10,346 nt of DNA from Methanomassiliicoccales archaeon UBA147. GTDB lineage: Archaea; Thermoplasmatota; Thermoplasmata; SG8-5. The stretch covers positions 1 through 10,346 of the forward strand of contig DAJR01000061.1 in NCBI GenBank assembly GCA_002496385.1, in the 5' to 3' direction. The notes below the pieces were generated by a model. The model did not search any database and was not told where the DNA came from. It was given only the letters and a program-made list of their open reading frames with translations. Positions 7,201 to 10,346 of this stretch are shown here, piece by piece. The translations under genes and the position numbers were made by a program. Within the stretch, counting starts at the first letter, position 1. Each line of letters starts with the position of its first letter.

Positions 7201-8188
7201 ACAACAGGTCACCATAAAGTTCGTCGTGAGGAACAACGGAATGACTGATTACACAACAGCGGACAATCTCTGGTATATGTTAAGAATTCTGGATACTAAT
7301 GGAACTGACATTGTCATTCCCGTTCTTCAACGCATCGATTTCCTGGGCATAAATTCCAATAACGCACTCACGGTTTTCTATAACTGGACTCCGCAACAAA
7401 TTGGCACCTATAGGATTTCTATTACGGTCGACCCCTATAATTACATCAATGAAAGTAATGAACTGAACAACGAGATTTCCAGTTTCTGGAACCCCAGCGA
7501 GTTGAATGTTCTTTACAGGATACTGGTCGTGGATGACGACGACAGCCTTAACAATGGCGGTGGACCTTTAGCCCACAACGAGACACAGGATGTTACAAAT
7601 GTGCTGGATTATCTTGGTTACAATTATGAAATATTCACAACCAATGTTGATTGGCCCGGCCCGGGTTTCGGGGATTGCGGAAACCAGACCGCACTTGATG
7701 ATTACAATGCGGTTATATGGGTGACTGGGTCTGCTATAACACCGCTCATGTCTTTAGATATAATTAATATCACGTGCTACATGGAAATTGGGGGTAATTT
7801 CTGGTTGCTGGGCAATGACATTGACACATTGGGCGACCCTGCTTTCGAGCAGTCATACCTGAAAATTGCCAGTGTGGATGCGAATCATGGCATGGCTGCA
7901 ACGCTCAGGGGCGTTGTGAATGATTCGGTTTCTGATGGTATGGCATACGCCTGCAACGGCGATGCCAACGCCGATATTCTGATTCCAAGTGCCGTAGGGA
8001 TTGGATTCACTTACCAGAATGACGCGATGACTTACTTCAATTCTGTGCGGTACGAGGGCCCGACACCCACAAACACCACGGTACAGTACAGGAGCGCAGT
8101 CACAGCCTGGGGTCTCTCTTCCCTAACCGACCCCCTTTCCAGAGCTGAGTTCGTGTTCTTGATGCTCAGATGGTTCGATAAACCATAA
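1214..8188 (+). CDS. Giant secreted multidomain surface protein: three NosD-type beta-helix modules, two GWN domains, three CARDB domains, two VDDD domains
   Basis: This 2324-residue protein starts with a signal peptide (MRKKLFAVWVCGILVVSAFV). Residues about 35-250, 256-790 and 799-1160 are three right-handed parallel beta-helix (NosD/PbH1) modules of NN-[TIS]-x-NN and G-I-x-L units. Modules 2 and 3 open with a PIRINSNA strand and NPWIIENWDINGTG, and all three end with a GGN(Y/F)W(S/D)DY...DNYPL block. Module 3 also carries an NGKPVYYWKN / GQIILANCT insert (about 959-1035) seen in other euryarchaeal NosD proteins. After this come a split CARDB domain (1164-1200 plus 1391-1463), with a Trp-rich GWNFISVPL...WDPWKTY domain inside it (1201-1390), a second such domain (1466-1635), CARDB (1636-1748), an ILLVDDD domain (1749-1975), CARDB (1977-2095) and a second ILVVDDD domain (2102-2324). 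N-glycosylation sequons are dense. There is no C-terminal TM helix, LPXTG or PGF-like sorting signal. Likely role: cell-surface or extracellular binding, perhaps of polysaccharide. A carbohydrate-active lyase or epimerase activity cannot be excluded, and I see no definite catalytic set. Confidence 0.88.
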   Translation: MRKKLFAVWVCGILVVSAFVMSAGVGNDVEGKEFVKDGTMYTSHAPIYISGDADFATQADVEGWPGNGTSWNPYIIGGYVIDGSVDWYCIGVEFTSVYFAVKDSYLHSTIAGIYLDSVQNGTVDNNTIMNNEYGIYLYNATGITVTRNNVFSNIEYGIYIEVSSGNTIYHNNFISNVNQAYGDGANQWHNDYPDGGNYWDDYTGIDNFSGPGQNESGPDGFGDISYANIGGGMGAQDNYPLMQPWNPASQHVPHKPIRINSNAEFTSANGVMLGEGSQANPWIIENWDINGTGYGYCIYVGNTTDYFVVRNSYLHEASGVSSWPFFPDSGIAVTNITNGLIQNNIGLDNTWYGIALDRSNNTSLANNFMSNNLAGIHLDNSHNNSLIANPTNNNSLFGIFLYYSDNTIVVNNICQSNGNNGIYMTVSNHNTILNNNCSSSINYNGISIDGSCDYNLIKNNICNDNANSGIYIEDSNSNTIENNKCSNNIVYDGISVVPSCDDNTIANNTCMNNRLGIGIWSSNRNILRNNSCSDNQNSGILLSSSDGNTLINSKCRNNGDNGIWVYNSNSNVIENNNCSNHMNYNGISISSSSDDNIIANNTCLSNLYNGIGLWSSERNILSNNTCKENGDSGIHLSSSGNNTIWFNIASNNEYGINLGSSYFNTIKGNIVANNTPWGILVMSSSNITIDSNTVADNDYGITLFSSLNSLIYHNNIINNTNQAWDDGGSNNSWDNGYPSGGNYWSDYAGLDVMQGPLQNVSGADWIGDVSYDTIIGSSGATDNYPLARPTIDGRVQHLPIRINSNANFDWAHGVVNWATGDGSEENPWIIENWDINGTGYGYCIYIGNTTNYFTVRECYLHEASGVNWWPFYAAFGVALFNVQNGTVSNNKASSNSFGILLYSSNDNIICKNNAPSNVNVGIYLYASWCNNIIDNSASYNLHGIRLYDSSYNSFENNAMDGDGFYILGNIMNHWNTHIIGTSNLVNGKPVYYWKNQTSGTVPLGAGQIILANCTEVVIEHQNIINGSVGIILGFSSNNILTQNIFSSNTYFGIYLCSSNNNIILNNTIENNNVLGLALNSASNNEIYHNNIIENFVGAYDDSTNLWDNGYPSGGNFWSDYTGTDNFSGNCQNETGSDGIGDTPYMIENSNQDNYPLMAPWTPPVDLSIAAEDITFSNPNPIPGEEITISAKIFNQKQDIVTFNIPVKLGWNFISVPLVQDDTSTMAVLDDNGGDTTWNVAKWYNALDRWDPWKTYRPGSTTNDLKDINHTIGIWLYITNVGTDVNLTVKGRMPAITTIPLWDIEDPEGWNMVGYPASNSTNLTAGNVKALTGYQVTEILTFEGSALGEVPVENFTSLNDSDSLIKGKAYWFKVSGNCTWAIDNGLPEKPNATATVSFYLGGIDEANLIDRQYDIQVPVYGSTTVTTNWTVNITGNHTIIVDVTDVDPRDINLLNNTAPKDFITASSFNIPILPGWNLISIPLEMADTSVSSVLASINGHWDVVKYYVNTDKSDPWKTYRVGSSLNDLTRIDNTMGFWIHATIACNLTVSGTIPVSTSIPLYAGWNLVGYPTLTFTESVANVFWGTGADRVEVCDLAEPGLIKEVGPTYIMKPGEGYWVHVSADAIWIVKHTIPTPNVAVHDISFSNYQPEKGEIIQINGVISNYGSGAIVDVKFYDGSENSENLIGTGVISVNSLNQSIAQIDWTATPGGIHAIFVTAYLNETWASQQGCFDMDLSDNYLDRNIFVIPNILLVDDDNHANDLSDGDTVSFMRASLEAADFNYDFVVIVSGDGPGYNYGDYPLKNYDIVIWMTGYEKLSTLTVNDQDNITFFLNNGGGSLWMIGQYLIEDGNIPYAFFNNILRTSGTVYNALGPTNPLMGVTGNPVSFQWNASYIPIATRVAGQGGSWRIIPDTNAEITFREQDINSTFGDAINYENIAKDSRLVFFPWEFSRIQRTSDQTQVAYRVLKWLGNITSKFTQDVAISEQTIEPETVFYKQQVTIKFVVRNNGMTDYTTADNLWYMLRILDTNGTDIVIPVLQRIDFLGINSNNALTVFYNWTPQQIGTYRISITVDPYNYINESNELNNEISSFWNPSELNVLYRILVVDDDDSLNNGGGPLAHNETQDVTNVLDYLGYNYEIFTTNVDWPGPGFGDCGNQTALDDYNAVIWVTGSAITPLMSLDIINITCYMEIGGNFWLLGNDIDTLGDPAFEQSYLKIASVDANHGMAATLRGVVNDSVSDGMAYACNGDANADILIPSAVGIGFTYQNDAMTYFNSVRYEGPTPTNTTVQYRSAVTAWGLSSLTDPLSRAEFVFLMLRWFDKP
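2453..3091 (+). repeat. Beta-helix coils with one cysteine per turn (cysteine ladder) in module 2 of the giant protein
   Basis: Ten consecutive coils carry an NNxC or NSxC motif. The cysteines are at residues 414, 437, 462, 485, 510, 532, 555, 578, 603 and 626, spaced 22-25 residues, which is the length of one coil. In ordinary NosD repeats this position is usually an inward-facing aliphatic residue, so the cysteines should stack along the helix core. Three coils (437-462, 485-510, 578-603) are 25 residues long and contain an extra Y-(N/D)-GIS; two of them also carry a second Cys (452, 500). Confidence 0.8.
2645..3202 (+). repeat. 279-bp (93-residue, four-coil) tandem duplication within beta-helix module 2
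   Basis: Residues 478-570 and 571 onward align in register: NTIENNKCSNN against NVIENNNCSNH, DDNTIANNTC against DDNIIANNTC, GIGIWSSNRNIL against GIGLWSSERNIL, and GILLSSSDGN against GIHLSSSGNN. A shorter related two-coil unit (residues 430-477) precedes them. The second copy decays after about residue 645. The match is clear in protein but diverged in DNA, so the duplication is not recent. Confidence 0.7.
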
Positions 8189-8239
8189 TAGAAGATGTGA
8201 CCCCTCAATTTCAATACACATTTAAAACTCTACTATGAT

Positions 8240-8275
8240 TGGAGGATTTTCTGTAATATTTTGAAGAGATTTTGC
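8240..8275 (+). terminator. Possible T-rich terminator after the giant gene
   Basis: Three short T runs (GATTTTCTG, ATATTTTG, AGATTTTGCC) follow the stop codon by 50-90 bases. Archaeal intrinsic termination uses T-rich tracts, but these are short and have no hairpin, so the call is weak. The gap 8189-8320 separates two convergent genes and shows nothing else I can support. Confidence 0.25.
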
Positions 8276-8320
8276 CATGGGCACAGGGGGGTCTTCCAGA
8301 TATTTATATTTTGTACTATA

Positions 8321-8677
8321 TTAAATCAAACATTCCAAAACCCGGCCCTTATCGATTTCTCCCTCGAATCTTTGACTGCCAATTATAACCGTCGGAATGT
8401 GCCTCACTTTCTTGCTGATCGCGTGCAAAGAGTGGCTGGCTTTTTCAATGTCATATACTTTTAGCTCAAAGTTGTGCTTCGTCCGAAGTTCTTCCAGCCA
8501 TATCAAAATTTCCAATTCCTTCGCTGAAAGTCCTTCAAGGTTCCTCTCCGCGTCCCATGTCTGGCTCTTCTTCCCGTAAATCTGCCTGAACGGCGGCAGG
8601 TTCTGCCTGTGGGAATCCATCACGACCCCTTTGTTGGTGTTGACGAACAGCTCGACGATTAACTTCTTCCCTGACAT
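8321..8677 (-). CDS. Thioredoxin-fold-like small protein lacking the CxxC active site
   Basis: 118 residues, soluble, with no signal peptide. Residues 5-12 (KLIVELFV) look like the first beta strand of a thioredoxin/glutaredoxin fold. Residues 70-76 (FELKVYD) look like the following central strand, and 91-108 (VRHIPTVIIGSQRFEGEI) match the region around the cis-proline (Pro95) and the final hairpin of glutaredoxin-like proteins. Where redox members have CxxC after strand 1, this protein has NTNKG; its only Cys is residue 116, next to the C-terminus. Residues 17-68 form an insertion rich in charged and helical sequence (LSAKELEILIWLEELR). It is therefore probably redox-inactive and may bind a partner, or it may be a different small alpha/beta fold. 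The start is supported by GGGGAGG just upstream, although the two-base spacing is tight. It is transcribed divergently from the FtsZ-like gene, with only 66 bases between start codons, so common regulation is plausible. Family assignment rests on motif resemblance only. Confidence 0.6.
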   Translation of the reverse strand: MSGKKLIVELFVNTNKGVVMDSHRQNLPPFRQIYGKKSQTWDAERNLEGLSAKELEILIWLEELRTKHNFELKVYDIEKASHSLHAISKKVRHIPTVIIGSQRFEGEIDKGRVLECLI

Positions 8678-8701
8678 GGCCTCCCCATGGTATCAATCGC
8701 C

Positions 8702-8720
8702 GGAAATAAAAACCTTATTA
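8702..8720. promoter_or_regulatory. Shared AT-rich divergent promoter between the thioredoxin-like and FtsZ-like genes
   Basis: The only A/T-rich patch between the two divergent start codons reads GGAAATAAAAACCTTATTA. Its two halves are at suitable distances for TBP sites in both directions: transcript starts would fall near 8733-8742 for the FtsZ-like gene (ATG 8744) and near 8683-8692 for the minus-strand gene (ATG 8677). Both leaders would be very short. Position and composition are the only evidence. Confidence 0.4.
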
Positions 8721-8743
8721 CGAAAGACCGCTTGCAGGTCGGT

Positions 8744-9670
8744 ATGAGCCATTCCAATCCGGAGCCAGTCATTATCCAAAGCCCCAGAGGCGGCCCGCTC
8801 AGCGCCGCATTCATCGGGTGCGGGGGGACTGGCTGCAACATCCTGGCCGAGGGCGAGCTTCCGGCGGAGGGGATACGGATAGCCATAAGCTCCGAGCCAG
8901 ACACTATGGCATCCCTCAAAGCGGGAAAGCGCATGGTGGCCAGCGCGAGGGAGCTGGAGAGCAACGCCCTGATATCTGCCAAGGCCCTCAGGCTTGCCGG
9001 AAGCGAGTTCGAGAAGGAGCTGGCAGTTGCCCTCGAAGGCTCGGACATCGCATTCATGCTGGCCGGGCTGGGCGGGCTGAGCGGGGGCTGGGGCGCCGTG
9101 GTTGGCGCCAGGGCGGCAAGTGTCTCCAGGGGAATGGGATTCTGCGTGGCCAGCATCCCGTTCTCGGTCGAGGGCGGCACAAGGAAGGACCGTGCCGCGG
9201 CCCAGCTGAGGGCGCTGATGCAGGTCGCCGATGCCACGCTCGTGATACCCAACGACATGATACTGGCCGAAGCCCCAAACATCCCGATCAACAGAGCCTT
9301 CAGGGTGATGAACAGCGTGCTGGCATCCCCGGTCAGCCTGCTACTGAAATCCGTGGGAAAGGATGACATCGGCCAGGTTAGGGCGCTTCTCTCCGCAGGA
9401 AAGGTCCTGGCCATGGACTCGGCCGAGTGGGACAGGGAGAATGCGGAGTTCGCTGTCGCGGAGCTCCTCGGAAAATCCAGATGGCTGGACCTGAAGTCCA
9501 GGCAGGCGAAATCTGCCATCCTGTTCGTCGAGGGCAGGGGGCTTTACGACGACCTGATGGAGCTCGGAAAGTCGTTCTCCCGGGTGACGGGAAATGGCTG
9601 CCCTCTAATCGTGGCCAGCGCCGGCGAGAGGAAGGCCGGGCTCAGGGTCACTGCGGTGGTGGGATTCTGA
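8744..9670 (+). CDS. Divergent FtsZ/tubulin-superfamily GTPase-like protein without a C-terminal tail
   Basis: 308 residues from the ATG at 8744; an in-frame ATG at 8687 would add 19 residues read from the shared promoter, so it is less likely. FtsZ landmarks occur in the right order. A nucleotide-binding strand-loop FIGCGGTGCN is at 23-32. SDIAFMLAGLGGLSGGWGA (about 100-118) sits where FtsZ has the GGGTGTG tubulin signature, here G110-G-L-S-G-G-W116. PFSVEGGTRKDRAAAQ corresponds to FtsZ PFxxEGxxR, and VIPND at 167-171 to FtsZ VIPND. At the hydrolysis (T7) loop, FtsZ NxDxxD is K206-D-D208-I-G-Q211, keeping one acidic residue but losing the second Asp and the Asn. The protein ends VTAVVGF, corresponding to the last FtsZ core strand, so the linker and conserved C-terminal peptide are absent. 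It may bind nucleotide and polymerise, or act as a slow switch; hydrolysis looks impaired. It is not canonical FtsZ1, FtsZ2 or CetZ by these motifs. Base composition is very G+C-rich. Its stop overlaps the next gene. Confidence 0.8.
   Translation: MSHSNPEPVIIQSPRGGPLSAAFIGCGGTGCNILAEGELPAEGIRIAISSEPDTMASLKAGKRMVASARELESNALISAKALRLAGSEFEKELAVALEGSDIAFMLAGLGGLSGGWGAVVGARAASVSRGMGFCVASIPFSVEGGTRKDRAAAQLRALMQVADATLVIPNDMILAEAPNIPINRAFRVMNSVLASPVSLLLKSVGKDDIGQVRALLSAGKVLAMDSAEWDRENAEFAVAELLGKSRWLDLKSRQAKSAILFVEGRGLYDDLMELGKSFSRVTGNGCPLIVASAGERKAGLRVTAVVGF
9655..9661 (+). promoter_or_regulatory. Shine-Dalgarno site supporting a CTG start for the membrane protein
   Basis: GGTGGTG matches the archaeal SD core and lies five bases before the CTG at 9667, inside the last codons of the FtsZ-like gene. 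It is the main evidence that translation starts at this non-standard codon. Confidence 0.5.
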
Positions 9671-10215
9671 GACTCATCGGGCTTTTTCTTGCTCTGGTTC
9701 TGCTGCTGGCGGCAATGCCCGCCCTTGGCCAGGAGGTCCCTGAGCCCATCGAGGTCCCTCCGGCCGGATATGAAGCCACTGACACGATTCCCTTCGACGA
9801 CCCGTGGAAATATTATGTGATACATGTCGGAGCGGGCCAGGAACTCACTTACGAGTTCCAGGTGATTGGCGAGGGCAACATCTCGGTGTACCTTTCCCCG
9901 CGCGACGACCCTCTCAACTACCTTGTGTCGTTCAGCTCCCCGCAGGCCGTCACCAGCTTCTCGAGGACATTCCCGCCGGACTACGGCTTCGCCAGGGAAT
10001 ATTTCATCCAGGTGAATTCAACGGCCGGCATCGATGTGGAATACACGGTGAGCATACACACCCGGGATGTCGCAACGGATTACACGCTCCAGTACATTCT
10101 GCTGATAGTCGGATTCGTCGCCCTGGTAATCTTCAGCTACAAGCTGGTGCTGTGGCAGGAGAAGAACGAGAAAGAGGCGAGGAAGAAGAAAAGAAGGGGC
10201 AAGCGGGGAAAGTAA
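9667..10215 (+). CDS. Membrane protein with extracytoplasmic beta domain and Lys/Arg-rich cytoplasmic tail, coupled to the FtsZ-like gene
   Basis: 182 residues if translation starts at CTG 9667, which overlaps the FtsZ-like stop as CTGA. The first residues (M)RLIGLFLALVLLLAAMPALGQE form a convincing signal peptide, and no ATG, GTG or TTG in frame lies between the upstream gene and the hydrophobic core. ATT 9664 is the only close alternative. ATG 9715 would remove the signal sequence. Residues about 25-135 form a beta-rich outer domain (DDPWKYYVIHVGAGQELTYEF, GNISVYLSPRDD, YFIQVNSTAG) resembling bacterial/archaeal PPC-type beta-sandwiches. A TM helix follows (YILLIVGFVALVIFSYKLVLW), then a cytoplasmic tail QEKNEKEARKKKRRGKRGK. 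The tail could contact an acidic partner, nucleic acid, or lipid headgroups. Position and coupling make it a candidate membrane partner of the FtsZ-like protein; this is inference. The specific family is not recognised. Confidence 0.75.
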   Translation: MRLIGLFLALVLLLAAMPALGQEVPEPIEVPPAGYEATDTIPFDDPWKYYVIHVGAGQELTYEFQVIGEGNISVYLSPRDDPLNYLVSFSSPQAVTSFSRTFPPDYGFAREYFIQVNSTAGIDVEYTVSIHTRDVATDYTLQYILLIVGFVALVIFSYKLVLWQEKNEKEARKKKRRGKRGK

Positions 10216-10217
10216 AC

Positions 10218-10253
10218 GATTTTCGATTTGGGGATTGTAGATTTTAGATTTAC
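10218..10253 (+). repeat. Heptanucleotide tandem repeat, GATTTTA type
   Basis: Units GATTTTC, GATTTGG, (extra G), GATTGTA, GATTTTA, GATTTAC lie in register, three bases after the stop codon of the membrane protein gene. Each unit begins with GATT. They resemble the short (7-bp) tandem repeats found between genes in several prokaryotes. No open frame is credible here. Confidence 0.65.
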
Positions 10254-10309
10254 GGACGAACTGGCTGTCGTAGGAATTCACTGGAATGGTGTCTAAATAA
10301 CGATTATAT

Positions 10310-10346
10310 GGGTCTGGGTCTAGGAACTGGGGTCTAGGGACTAGGG
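10310..10346 (+). repeat. Heptanucleotide tandem repeat, GGGTCTA type, continuing past the right edge
   Basis: Units GGGTCT (6), GGGTCTA, GGAACTG, GGGTCTA, GGGACTA, GGG run to the end of the window. The period is again seven, but the sequence differs from the array 57 bases upstream. The intervening 10254-10309 shows nothing I can identify. Confidence 0.7.

Noticed and set aside
1214..8188. CRISPR array or mobile element suggested by repeats in the giant gene
   Set aside because: The repeats are in-frame protein coils with diverged DNA; there are no identical direct repeats with unique spacers, inverted ends or transposase motifs anywhere in the window.
8261..8464. Plus-strand open frame of 67 codons after the giant gene
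   Set aside because: It overlaps the thioredoxin-like gene in antisense, has no SD, and its residues show no domain or signal pattern.
8659..9519. Minus-strand open frame of 286 codons across the FtsZ-like gene
   Set aside because: It is long only because the region is G+C-rich; it is Ala/Ser/Leu-rich with no motif, while the plus strand carries FtsZ landmarks in order.
9427..9663. Upstream part of the open frame containing the membrane protein (from ATG 9427)
   Set aside because: It runs within the FtsZ-like gene in another frame, with low-complexity Gly/Arg-rich residues. A start there would put about 80 unrelated residues before a perfect signal peptide.

Overview
The window looks like a piece of an archaeal chromosome, probably a euryarchaeon of the Thermoplasmatota type. 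The evidence is archaeal TATA-like boxes in front of genes (one placed so that the transcript would be leaderless), a very large secreted protein built from NosD-type beta-helix, CARDB and 'GWNLISIPL' modules as in many Thermoplasmata-like genomes, an archaeal-style cobalamin adenosyltransferase, and an FtsZ/tubulin-family GTPase. The lineage is inferred; there is no rRNA or other marker gene here.

Layout. (1) 1-971, minus strand: a two-gene unit in which a corrinoid adenosyltransferase (cobO/BtuR type) overlaps by one base (TAGTG) a secreted clostripain-like (C11) peptidase that runs off the left edge. (2) 972-1213: divergent promoter region with a degenerate 7-bp repeat. (3) 1214-8188, plus strand: one gene for a 2324-residue exported protein. 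It has three beta-helix modules, two copies of a Trp-rich 'GWN' domain, three CARDB domains (one apparently split by a GWN domain) and two C-terminal 'VDDD' domains resembling class-I glutamine-amidotransferase folds. (4) 8189-8320: convergent intergenic gap. (5) 8321-8677, minus strand: a small thioredoxin-fold-like protein without active-site cysteines. (6) 8744-10215, plus strand, divergent from (5): a highly diverged, tail-less FtsZ-like GTPase followed, with a CTGA stop/start overlap, by a small protein with a signal peptide or TM segment, an extracytoplasmic beta domain, a TM helix and a very basic cytoplasmic tail. (7) 10216-10346: heptamer tandem repeats up to the right edge.

Base composition is uneven. 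The FtsZ-like gene reaches 83% G+C in one 60-base line (9061-9120), while the beta-helix core of the giant gene falls to 33% in another (2461-2520). This probably reflects Asn/Ile/Ser-rich repeat coding, though acquisition of the giant gene from elsewhere is possible.

The most unusual element is the 3' gene pair. The FtsZ relative has altered nucleotide-binding and hydrolysis loops and ends where the tubulin-fold core ends, without the tail that normally binds membrane adaptors. It is translationally coupled to a one-pass or two-pass membrane protein with a long Lys/Arg tail facing the cytoplasm. That suggests, but does not prove, a filament-forming or switch-type GTPase with a dedicated membrane partner.
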